Shown here in pieces: positions 6,828 through 12,494 of a DNA stretch of 12,494 bases. The stretch comes from an uncultured Rhodospirillales bacterium. Its GTDB lineage: Bacteria; Pseudomonadota; Alphaproteobacteria; Acetobacterales; Acetobacteraceae. A program made the translations under genes and the position numbers. The stretch spans positions 1-12,494 of the forward strand of contig CAIMVB010000129.1 of NCBI GenBank assembly GCA_903844785.1, read 5' to 3'. The notes below the pieces were generated by a model, which was not told the DNA's origin, ran no database searches, and saw only the letters and a program-made list of their open reading frames with translations. Positions within the stretch are counted from its first letter, which is position 1; each line of letters starts with the position of its first letter.

Positions 6828-7781
6828 ATGCGTCGTCTGCTGCTTGCCGGGCTTGCCGCCCTTGCCCTTTCCAGCCCTGCCATGGCGCAGGAACGCACCG
6901 TGCGCGTTATCAGCGGTTTTGCCGCGGGCGGCACGGGTGATTTAATGGCGCGGCTGATTGCCGAATATGCCGCGCCGCATCTGCCCGCGCGCGGCGTGGT
7001 AGAAAACCGCACCGGTGCCAATGGCTTGATCGCCGCCGAAGTGGTGGCGCGTAGCGCGCCCGATGGCGCCACCGTGCTGCAATGCCCGATGGGCACCATG
7101 ACCATCACGCCCAATCTGCCAGGTGCGAGCCTGCCGGTTGACCCGCGCACGGAGATGACCGGGATCGTGAATGTGGCGCTTTCCACCTATGGCTTGGTGG
7201 TGGCGGCCAATGGTCCGCATAAGGATGTGGCGGGGTTGCTGGCAGCCGCACGCGCCAAGCCGGGGGGCTTGACCTATGCTTCCGCCGGGGTTGGTTCCGC
7301 GCAGCATCTTTCGGTGGAATTGCTCAAGGCCAAGACCGGGCTTGATATTGTTCATGTGCCCTATCGCGGCGCGACACCGGCGATTGTGGATATTCTTGGC
7401 GGGCGCGCGGATTTCATGATCACGAACCTCGGCGATGTCACGCGCCAGATTCAGGGCGGTGAATTGCGCCTCCTCGCCCTTGGGGATCCAACAGGTTCGC
7501 CGCTTTTCCCGCAGGCGCGCCCGATTTCCGATTGGGTGCCGGGGCTTGAAATGGCCGGCTGGTTTGGCGTGTGCGGCCCTCGTGCCATCAATGCCGATGC
7601 AGCCCGCGCCTGGAATGAAGCCATGAAGAAGGCGCTGGAAAACCCATCCTTCAGGCAAAGGCTGCTCGATTCCGGCCTGACGCCCAATTTTGAAGATATG
7701 GCGAGTTTCAACCGCCGCATCGCCAATGATCTGAAATCCTGGGGCGAGGTTATCCGCGCCGCTGGCGTGAAAGCGGATTGA
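6828..7781 (+). CDS. TctC/Bug-family periplasmic substrate-binding protein (first of three)
   Basis: This 317-residue protein has a Sec-type signal peptide, MRRLLLAGLAALALSSPAMA, cut before QERT. The mature part starts VRVISGFAAGGTGDLMARLIAE, the Bug-family ligand-loop region, and later shows VENRTGANG, YASAGVGSAQHLSVELL and VHVPYRGATPAIVDILGGRADFM, all hallmarks of TctC-type receptors. Such proteins bind small carboxylates such as citrate, dicarboxylates, nicotinate-type acids or amino acids, and deliver them to TctA/TctB permeases. No TctA or TctB gene is visible here, so the partner must lie elsewhere or the receptor may act in sensing. I take the ATG at 6828 because GGGAGGAAT stands just before it and it gives a clean signal peptide; an upstream in-frame start at 6777 lies inside rsmD. 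Its stop is 11 nt before the hydrolase gene. Confidence 0.92.
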   Translation: MRRLLLAGLAALALSSPAMAQERTVRVISGFAAGGTGDLMARLIAEYAAPHLPARGVVENRTGANGLIAAEVVARSAPDGATVLQCPMGTMTITPNLPGASLPVDPRTEMTGIVNVALSTYGLVVAANGPHKDVAGLLAAARAKPGGLTYASAGVGSAQHLSVELLKAKTGLDIVHVPYRGATPAIVDILGGRADFMITNLGDVTRQIQGGELRLLALGDPTGSPLFPQARPISDWVPGLEMAGWFGVCGPRAINADAARAWNEAMKKALENPSFRQRLLDSGLTPNFEDMASFNRRIANDLKSWGEVIRAAGVKAD

Positions 7782-7792
7782 GGAAAAGCACT

Positions 7793-8533
7793 ATGATCGA
7801 GACCATCATTGATATCCAAACCCGCGCCGGCGCGATGGAGAGTTTTATCTGCCATCCGGAACGCAATGGCCCCTTCCCTGCCGTGCTGATGCTGATGGAC
7901 GCGCCCGGCATCCGTGAGGAGCTTTACGATATGGCGCGGCGCCTGGCCGCCACCGGCTATTATGTGGTTTTGCCCAATCTTTATTACCGCGCCGGGCGTG
8001 ATTCCAAATTCGGCCCCACCGTATTGACAATGGGCGACCCGGAACGCGACCGCATGCGCGCCATTCGCACCAAAATGACCATTCCGCCGGTGATGGAAGA
8101 TGTCGCGGACATGTTGGGCTTCCTCGACCAGCAAAAGCAGGTGCGCCCCGGCCCGGTTGGTGTGCATGGCTATTGCATGAGCGGGCCTTACGCATTGGCC
8201 GCTGCCGTGCGTTACCCAGGGCGCATCGCCGCCGCCGCTTCCTTCTACGGCACTTGGCTGGTGAGTGACGCGGTGGAAAGCCCGCATCTGACGCTGGGGC
8301 AAGGTAGTGCGGAGCTCTACATCGCCTGCGCCGAACATGATGAATTGGCACCACTTCCAATGGTGGATGAATTGCGCGGATTGTTTGAAGCTTCCGGCGC
8401 CGCCGGCGAATTGGAAATCTACCCCGCCGTGCATCATGGCTTTGCTTTTCCCGGCCGCTGGTGCTTCGACAAGCCAGGGGCAGAGCGCCATTGGGAAAGG
8501 CTGATTGCGCTTTATCGGCGGCGCTTGGGTTGA
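7793..8533 (+). CDS. Dienelactone hydrolase family protein
   Basis: This is an alpha/beta-hydrolase of 246 residues with no signal peptide, so probably cytoplasmic. The nucleophile elbow is GVHGYCMSG, with Cys128 as nucleophile rather than the Ser of ordinary esterases; Cys is typical of dienelactone hydrolases. The remaining triad members are probably Asp183 in CAEHDELAP and His215 in AVHHGFAFPGR. Family enzymes open lactone rings (dienelactone to maleylacetate in chlorocatechol breakdown) or cleave related esters. No catechol-pathway gene is nearby, so the substrate is unknown. Its place between TctC receptors suggests it processes an imported compound. The ATG at 7793 is preceded by GAGGAAA about 6 nt away. 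A TTG five codons earlier overlaps the previous gene's stop region and is less likely. Confidence 0.9.
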   Translation: MIETIIDIQTRAGAMESFICHPERNGPFPAVLMLMDAPGIREELYDMARRLAATGYYVVLPNLYYRAGRDSKFGPTVLTMGDPERDRMRAIRTKMTIPPVMEDVADMLGFLDQQKQVRPGPVGVHGYCMSGPYALAAAVRYPGRIAAAASFYGTWLVSDAVESPHLTLGQGSAELYIACAEHDELAPLPMVDELRGLFEASGAAGELEIYPAVHHGFAFPGRWCFDKPGAERHWERLIALYRRRLG

Positions 8534-8547
8534 GGGGCGGCACACGC

Positions 8548-9516
8548 ATGACACATACATCCCGCCGAGGCCTGCTGGCAGGCGCCACTGCGCTACTTGC
8601 CGCGCCAGCAATCGCGCAGGGTCAGGCTTGGCCCAATCGGCCCGTGCGGCTGATCAGCCCCTTCGCGCCAGGTGGGCCGCAGGATATTCCCGCGCGCTTC
8701 ATGGTGGAATTTCTGACCCCGCGTCTGGGTCAGCCGGTGATTTATGAACATCGCGCGGGCGCGGGCGGTTCGCTTGGCGCGCAATATGTGGCGCAGGCGA
8801 CAGATAATCATAGCTTCCTGATTACATCATCATCCATTGCAACCCTGCCCGCCATGCGGCGCGACCCTGGGCTTGATCCGCTGACAGATTTGCAGCCGGT
8901 GAGTTTGGTGACAGATGCGCCGCTGCTAATTTCAGGCCGGCCCAACGGCCCGGCGGATTTGGCGGCCTATCTGGCGCGGGCCAAGGCCAATCCGGGCAAG
9001 CTTTCCTGGGGCAGTTCCGGCGTTGGTTCCGCCACGCATCTGGCCGGCGCTTTGCTGATGCAACGCGCGGGGATTGAATTGCTGCATGTGCCTTATCGCG
9101 GCGCGACGCTTGCCATGAATGCGCTTTTGGCCGGCGATATTGATAGCATCATCACTGATGTTTCGATCCCGCTTGAGCATTTGCGCGCCGGCACGCTGCG
9201 GCCAATTGGCGTCACCAGCGCGGCGCGTGCGCCCCTGCTGGCCGATGTGCCTGCCATCATCGAACAAGTGCCACGCTATACAGTACCCTTCTGGTTTGCG
9301 CTGATGGCGCCAAAGGCCATGCCGCCCGAGCCCATTGCCCGCCTGCTCGCAGAACTTGCGCCCCTCGCCATGCCAAGCAGTGAGCTTTCCCGCCGTATGG
9401 CTGAACGCGGTTCACAATTGCTGTTGAATGGCCCGGCACCGCTAGCGGCACGCTTGCGGGAGGAGATTCCCCAATGGCGCGAAGTGGTGGCGGCGGCGGG
9501 GATTCAGCCGGAATAG
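8548..9516 (+). CDS. TctC/Bug-family periplasmic substrate-binding protein (second of three)
   Basis: This 322-residue protein starts MTHTSRRGLLAGATALLAAPAIA; the SRRGLL motif looks like a Tat signal, cut before QGQAWP. The mature part opens NRPVRLISPFAPGGPQDIPARF, the standard Bug beginning, followed by YEHRAGAGGSLGAQYVAQA, WGSSGVGSATHLAGALL and LHVPYRGATLAMNALLAGDIDSI. The usual C-terminal LLADVPAI and WFALMAPKAMP segments are also present. It is clearly a paralogue of the two other receptors in the cluster but differs in the ligand-loop residues (PGGPQD here, AGGTGD and PGGATD in the others), so different ligands are plausible. The start at 8548 has the purine-rich GAGGGGCGG upstream. It begins 14 nt after the hydrolase stop, which supports co-transcription. 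No permease genes are adjacent. Confidence 0.92.
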   Translation: MTHTSRRGLLAGATALLAAPAIAQGQAWPNRPVRLISPFAPGGPQDIPARFMVEFLTPRLGQPVIYEHRAGAGGSLGAQYVAQATDNHSFLITSSSIATLPAMRRDPGLDPLTDLQPVSLVTDAPLLISGRPNGPADLAAYLARAKANPGKLSWGSSGVGSATHLAGALLMQRAGIELLHVPYRGATLAMNALLAGDIDSIITDVSIPLEHLRAGTLRPIGVTSAARAPLLADVPAIIEQVPRYTVPFWFALMAPKAMPPEPIARLLAELAPLAMPSSELSRRMAERGSQLLLNGPAPLAARLREEIPQWREVVAAAGIQPE

Positions 9517-9520
9517 AGGT

Positions 9521-9548
9521 TTGATTTTCTAATCTAGATCAAAATAAC
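9521..9548 (+). promoter_or_regulatory. Candidate promoter before the third TctC gene
   Basis: The 59-nt gap between the second and third receptor genes is abruptly AT-rich. TTGATT (9521-9526) and AATAAC (9543-9548) are separated by 16 nt and match sigma-70-type boxes 4/6 each. The interval also holds an imperfect inverted repeat (TTTGA at 9520-9524, TCTA/TAGA inside, TCAAA at 9539-9543). This may give the third receptor its own control. Confidence 0.3.
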
Positions 9549-9575
9549 TCATCAAAAATAAAAGGGAGCAGCAAG

Positions 9576-10535
9576 ATGAAACGCCGGGATATTCTTCTGT
9601 CTGCACTCGCGGCACCGGGCATTGCGCCTGGGCTTGCTGCGGCGCAGAGCTTTCCCTCTCGCCCCATCACTCTGCTGGTGCCGTTTCCACCAGGTGGGGC
9701 GACTGATGTGCAAATGCGCGCTTTCGCCGAAGCGGCCTCTCGCGCCTTTGGCGTTCAGGTACTGACCGAAAATCGCCCGGGCGCGGGTGCAACCCTGTCA
9801 GCCGCCGGCGTCGCCCGGGCAAGGGCCGATGGCTATACCATTGCGCAATTCCCTCTGCCGGCGATGCGGCTGCCTTTCATGCAGCGCATGCCCTTCAATC
9901 CGCGTACCGATTTCACGCCTATCATGCATTTGACAGGCTATCTGTTTATCATGTGCGTGCGGGGCGATAGCCCTTATCAAAGCTGGGCTGATCTTGTGGC
10001 CGATGCGCGCCGCCGCCCGGGCGAGGTGCGCATTGGCAATACAGGCGCCAATGGTACGCCCCATCTTGCCAATATTGATCTTGCGACGCATGAAAAACTG
10101 GAAATTGTGCATGTGCCCTTCCGCGGTGAAGGGGATGCTGTGCCAAGCCTGCTTGGCGGGCATATTGAAGCGTGTTCTACCGGTTCCGGCACGCTGCCCA
10201 TGATCACGGAAGGCAGGTTGCGCGCCTTGAATGTCTGGACACGCCAGCGGAGCAGCAAGCTACCCCAAGTGCCAACCCTGATTGATCTTGGCTATCAGGA
10301 TATGGTGATCACTTCACCCTATGGGCTGGTGGGACCCGCGGGAATGGACCCGGATATTGTTGAAAAACTACATCAGGGCTTTCGTACAGCGCTGAGAGAT
10401 CCTGCGCATATCGCCACGCTTGATAGGCTGGATATGCCGGTAGAATACCTCAGTCCTGCGGATTATGCCGCCTTCATGAAGCGCACGATTGATGAAGAAG
10501 AAGCGCGTGTCACAAGGCTTGGTTTGCGGGGGTAG
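9576..10535 (+). CDS. TctC/Bug-family periplasmic substrate-binding protein (third of three)
   Basis: This 319-residue protein begins MKRRDILLSALAAPGIAPGLAAA, a signal peptide with an RR pair that could be Tat, cut before QSFPSRP. The mature part shows ITLLVPFPPGGATDVQMRAFAE, the classical Bug ligand loop, then ENRPGAGATLSAAGVARARADGYT, IGNTGANGTPHLANIDLA, VHVPFRGEGDAVPSLLGGHIEA and VPTLIDLGYQDMVITSPYGLVGPAG. It is the most canonical of the three receptors. The ribosome site is in AAAGGGAGCAGC before the ATG. The larger gap and AT-rich leader suggest it may be separately regulated from the two upstream receptors. It is followed by about 180 nt without a gene and then a perfect palindrome that may end the transcript. 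Confidence 0.92.
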   Translation: MKRRDILLSALAAPGIAPGLAAAQSFPSRPITLLVPFPPGGATDVQMRAFAEAASRAFGVQVLTENRPGAGATLSAAGVARARADGYTIAQFPLPAMRLPFMQRMPFNPRTDFTPIMHLTGYLFIMCVRGDSPYQSWADLVADARRRPGEVRIGNTGANGTPHLANIDLATHEKLEIVHVPFRGEGDAVPSLLGGHIEACSTGSGTLPMITEGRLRALNVWTRQRSSKLPQVPTLIDLGYQDMVITSPYGLVGPAGMDPDIVEKLHQGFRTALRDPAHIATLDRLDMPVEYLSPADYAAFMKRTIDEEEARVTRLGLRG

Positions 10536-10717
10536 CCGGGCCTTTGACCAGCACATTCTTGTGCGTGAACCAGCCAGGGTAGTTTTACGCCAAGTGGGAT
10601 AATTTGGTGGGTGTAGAAAATGCGACCAAACAAGCACTTATTGTGTTCGTCAGGTCAATGAATATGACGACAATGCCCAAGAATGTGTCACGCAAAACAC
10701 ATATCGCCTAAGCGCGC

Positions 10718-10743
10718 AGCGTAAAAACCATGGTTTTTACGCT
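10718..10743. repeat. 26-bp perfect palindrome between convergent genes
   Basis: AGCGTAAAAACCA (10718-10730) is followed with no spacer by its exact reverse complement TGGTTTTTACGCT (10731-10743). It sits 4 nt beyond the stop of the DUF4239 gene and 182 nt past the third TctC gene. The run of A before and T after the CCATGG core resembles a bidirectional terminator, but the GC core is only 6 bp and the T run lies inside the arm. A protein-binding site is an alternative. Confidence 0.6.
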
Positions 10744-10747
10744 TCTA

Positions 10748-11596
10748 CTATCTTTGCTGAGGCGGCGTGGCGGTAGCCGGGTTGCCGGTAAAAATGGTTT
10801 CAGAACTCCGCGCCATGACCTTCAGCCTTGCAGAAGCCGCCGCGATAGGCGCAGGGGAGATCGGGTCTATACCCGCATAGGGGTTGTGCATGATCAGTGA
10901 GGTGTGCAGCGCCGAGAGAGAAAGCCAAGTGAACAGAAAGGTCGCGGCGAAAAGTGGCCTTGGGCGGTCCGCATGCGTGAGCATCAGCACCAGAATGGCA
11001 TTCAGACAGAAAAACAACCCCAGCGCCACTTTTTCAATAGTTGGATGCTTCAGGGAAACTTCGATCCGCTGCAGGCGATATTCACGCAATTTTTGGACTG
11101 ATGAGAGCATTTGCTGTCCAATTTGCGGGTGCCCGAACTGATAGAGGTTGGAATAAACGAAATCGCTGATACCAATGATTTTCGCCAAAGATCCTGCTGA
11201 AGAATTATTCTGATCGCGCGTGCCATTTTGCATGCGGGGCCAATCTTCGTTCAATACTGCGTCCGAATAGGCCACCAACAGGTTCTGAAGCGGTTCGCCC
11301 ACATCGCGTGGCAGATTGACAGCTACCCGCCCCATGGTGCGGAGGATATCCGCTTCCAGCAGCAAGGTGTCAGAAGCTTTTTGCCGAATTTGACCGACAT
11401 CGTTCAAAAGAAACGCGATGCAAAGCACCAGCAAGGCTGAACTGGCCTGATTGACCCCGCTTGCTTGCATACCAGCATAACGCTTCACCAAGGAAAGGGT
11501 TGGTTCCCGGCTAACAATCAAAAAAACCAGCCCAGCAACACAAATGGCGGCAAGGAAAATACCCAGATAAGCCAGATAGTACAGATAGTACGGCAC
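10748..11596 (-). CDS. DUF4239 (bestrophin-like) membrane protein
   Basis: This is an integral membrane protein of 282 residues from the GTG at 11596. Four hydrophobic segments are visible: about 3-30, 52-66, 188-208 and 214-235. They form two hairpins separated by a long soluble helical region. The central part, [19 protein letters not shown]... followed by [14 protein letters not shown] (WPRM at 119-122), and the late [14 protein letters not shown] block fit the DUF4239 family, which is described as bestrophin-like and has no proven function. I prefer the GTG start because GGGGA stands 6 nt before it. A TTG at 11635 would add 13 residues but has no ribosome site and would lie almost at the transcript start. 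The gene is clearly AT-richer than its neighbours (26 and 28 G/C in two sampled 60-nt stretches, against 42 in 5041-5100), which hints at later acquisition. It lies downstream of the tRNA gene on the same strand. Confidence 0.72.
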   Translation of the reverse strand: MPYYLYYLAYLGIFLAAICVAGLVFLIVSREPTLSLVKRYAGMQASGVNQASSALLVLCIAFLLNDVGQIRQKASDTLLLEADILRTMGRVAVNLPRDVGEPLQNLLVAYSDAVLNEDWPRMQNGTRDQNNSSAGSLAKIIGISDFVYSNLYQFGHPQIGQQMLSSVQKLREYRLQRIEVSLKHPTIEKVALGLFFCLNAILVLMLTHADRPRPLFAATFLFTWLSLSALHTSLIMHNPYAGIDPISPAPIAAASARLKVMARSSETIFTGNPATATPPQQR

Positions 11597-11651
11597 CCTA
11601 ATTCCCCAATCAAAAATAACAGGGAAAACAATCAATATATTTGTTCAGCTA

Positions 11652-11657
11652 AGTATA
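11652..11657 (-). promoter_or_regulatory. Candidate -10 box for the DUF4239 gene
   Basis: On the minus strand TATACT (11657-11652) matches the -10 consensus in 5 of 6 positions and lies in an AT-rich stretch (about 11635-11685). No good -35 box is found 16-18 nt upstream. A start near 11645 would give a leader of about 50 nt before the preferred GTG. Confidence 0.3.
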
Positions 11658-11782
11658 GTTAAATTTTGGAATTTTATTGACTTGGCATCTGCATCCGATG
11701 GGGGGGCATTGCCGAACAGGAAAAAAAGTACTGTACGCCAAACCACGCGCGCCGTGCCCGAAAAACCACAAATGGAAAAACT

Positions 11783-11858
<76 letters not shown>

Positions 11859-11873
11859 GCACCAAGGGGGCGC

Positions 11874-11902
11874 TGAGTGCCCCAGGCGGAGCGTAAAGTC
11901 AA
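11874..11902 (-). promoter_or_regulatory. Candidate tRNA-Ala promoter
   Basis: TTGACT (11902-11897, minus strand) is a good -35 box. After 17 nt comes CACTCA (11879-11874), a poor -10 match. The distance would place transcription start close upstream of the tRNA 5' end at 11858, followed by a GC-rich discriminator. The position is right, but the -10 is weak. Confidence 0.35.
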
Positions 11903-11951
11903 GGCGGCCAAGCCGCCGGACCCTTGCCAGGGCCTGCCCCCGGGCCCAAAA

Positions 11952-11983
11952 GGCTTGCGGCCAAGGCCCATTTTTTAGATAAA
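11952..11983 (+). promoter_or_regulatory. Hairpin plus T-tract / AT-rich element before yggT
   Basis: GGCTTG and CAAGGCC (11952-11968) can form a short bulged stem. Six T follow (11971-11976), then AGATAAAT. As a terminator it has no obvious plus-strand gene to end. As a promoter, TTGCGG (11955-11960) and GATAAA (11978-11983) have 17-nt spacing with modest matches and would serve yggT. Both readings are weak. Confidence 0.25.
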
Positions 11984-12042
11984 TCAGCGCATTCCCCTCC
12001 CCTCGCCGTCCAAGGCCCGGGGCGGAGGAGGCAGGAGGCTTC

Positions 12043-12348
12043 ATGCACGCGTTATTCTGGCTGCTGGATACCGCTCTCAGTCTTTTTGTCTGGGCGCTGA
12101 TTATCAGCGCTGTTGTCTCGCTCCTGATCGCGTTCAATGTGCTTGATACCCGCAACCGCGGCGTCTGGGCGATTGCGGATTTCTTCCATCGCCTGACAGA
12201 ACCGGCCTTGCGCCCCATTCGGCGCTTCATGCCCAATCTGGGGGGCATTGATATCTCCCCCGTCGCGCTGATTCTGCTGCTGCAGGCGTCACGTATCCTG
12301 CTGGCCGAAATCCAGTATGGCCTGCTTGGCAGCAGCCTTGGCCGATGA
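12043..12348 (+). CDS. YggT family membrane protein
   Basis: This is a small inner-membrane protein of 101 residues. It has a long N-terminal hydrophobic segment (about 3-31), a soluble stretch (NRGVWAIADFFHRLTEPALRPIRRFMPNLGGIDISP) and a second hydrophobic segment (about 71-88). The RLTEP..RPIRR.(L/M)P..GGIDISP block is the YggT signature. The family has been linked to osmotic tolerance and, in some bacteria, to cell division or membrane-protein assembly, but its molecular role is unsettled. AGGAGG stands 5-6 nt before the ATG, a strong ribosome site unlike most genes here. Its stop overlaps the start of the DUF167 gene as ATGA. The yggT-yggU pairing is widely conserved, which supports both calls. 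It is divergent from the tRNA-Ala gene. Confidence 0.93.
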   Translation: MHALFWLLDTALSLFVWALIISAVVSLLIAFNVLDTRNRGVWAIADFFHRLTEPALRPIRRFMPNLGGIDISPVALILLLQASRILLAEIQYGLLGSSLGR

Positions 12349-12494
12349 GCAGCTTCTGGCGCGCGGAAGCCGCCGGTTTGCTGGTGCGCGTGAAAGTGCA
12401 GCCGAAATCCCGCCGCCCAGGGCTTGATGGCCTGCGCCCCAGTGCTGATGGGCCCCGGTTGCGCGTGGCCGTGACTGAAGCGCCTGAAGATGGC
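12345..12494 (+). CDS. DUF167 (YggU) family protein, 3' truncated by the window
   Basis: Fifty codons are visible, starting MSSFWRAEAAGLLVRVKVQPKS. The LLVRVKVQPKSRRPGLDGL opening, then RLRVAVTEAPEDG, matches the start of the DUF167/YggU family, whose conserved core reads V.V.P.S....G and L.V.V.APP.DG.AN. The family fold is known but its function is not. The ATG overlaps the yggT stop codon, so translation is probably coupled. The family is about 90-110 residues long, so roughly half the gene lies beyond the window. Confidence 0.88.
   Translation, partial: MSSFWRAEAAGLLVRVKVQPKSRRPGLDGLRPSADGPRLRVAVTEAPEDG

Noticed and set aside
7451..8611. Long open frame (386 codons) on the minus strand opposite the TctC and hydrolase genes.
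   Set aside because: It is antisense to genes with clear family motifs; the translation is rich in His, Arg and Gly and shows no domain.
10551..10564. 5-bp stem (GCACA/TGTGC) just after the third TctC gene as a terminator.
   Set aside because: Short stem with no T-run after it.
10658..10711. 17-residue open frame (MNMTTMPKNVSRKTHIA) shortly before the palindrome.
   Set aside because: Too short, without a convincing ribosome site or recognisable feature; expected by chance in an AT-richer gap.
11597..11635. TTG start at 11635 for the DUF4239 gene.
   Set aside because: No ribosome site, and too close to the likely transcription start; the GTG at 11596 has GGGGA at good spacing. It cannot be fully excluded.
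11721..11736. GTAC-T-GTAC repeat next to a 7-nt A/T run, considered as a terminator for tRNA-Ala or an operator.
   Set aside because: A 4-bp stem with a 1-nt loop cannot form a hairpin, and it lies almost 50 nt past the tRNA end. T-tracts nearer the tRNA (11776-11780 and 11761-11765, minus strand) lack a proper stem as well.

Overview
The window looks like a chromosomal segment of a GC-rich alphaproteobacterium, probably Rhodospirillales/Acetobacteraceae-like. The reasons are high-GC codon use, the tadA / rluB / rsmD neighbourhood, several TctC (Bug-type) periplasmic binding proteins in a row, and an AqpZ-type aquaporin. The taxonomic placement is inference from gene content only. Both ends are cut inside genes: a hybrid sensor kinase on the left and a YggU/DUF167 gene on the right.

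Left part (1-4553). The REC-Hpt tail of a hybrid kinase (+) converges on aqpZ (-), with two terminator-like hairpins between them. The aqpZ promoter carries a perfect inverted repeat filling the spacer between its likely -35 and -10 boxes. Upstream of aqpZ is a minus-strand row in transcription order: tadA, a DUF4214 protein, a DegT-family sugar aminotransferase, and a secreted DUF1194 (vWA-like) protein.

Middle part (4638-10535, all +). A C26-type glutamine amidotransferase overlaps rluB by 4 nt, and rluB overlaps rsmD by 1 nt. rsmD is followed after 29 nt by a tight cluster of TctC receptor, dienelactone-hydrolase-type enzyme, TctC receptor and a third TctC receptor. No TctA/TctB membrane genes are present. 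tadA, rluB and rsmD all act on RNA: tRNA wobble deamination, rRNA pseudouridylation and 16S methylation. The TctC/hydrolase cluster looks like uptake and processing of an unknown organic acid or lactone.

Right part (10536-12494). A 212-bp gene-free stretch ends in a 26-bp perfect palindrome. It is followed by a noticeably AT-richer minus-strand DUF4239 membrane protein gene, then a complete tRNA-Ala(CGC) (-), then yggT (+) translationally coupled to a truncated yggU/DUF167 gene (+).

Most of the window is ordinary housekeeping and transport content. I do not see a clearly new defence, mobile or biosynthetic system. The items most worth a second look are the operator-like repeat in the aqpZ promoter, the 26-bp palindrome beside the low-GC DUF4239 gene, the three-receptor TctC cluster without its membrane partners, and the isolated DUF4214/aminotransferase/DUF1194 row.
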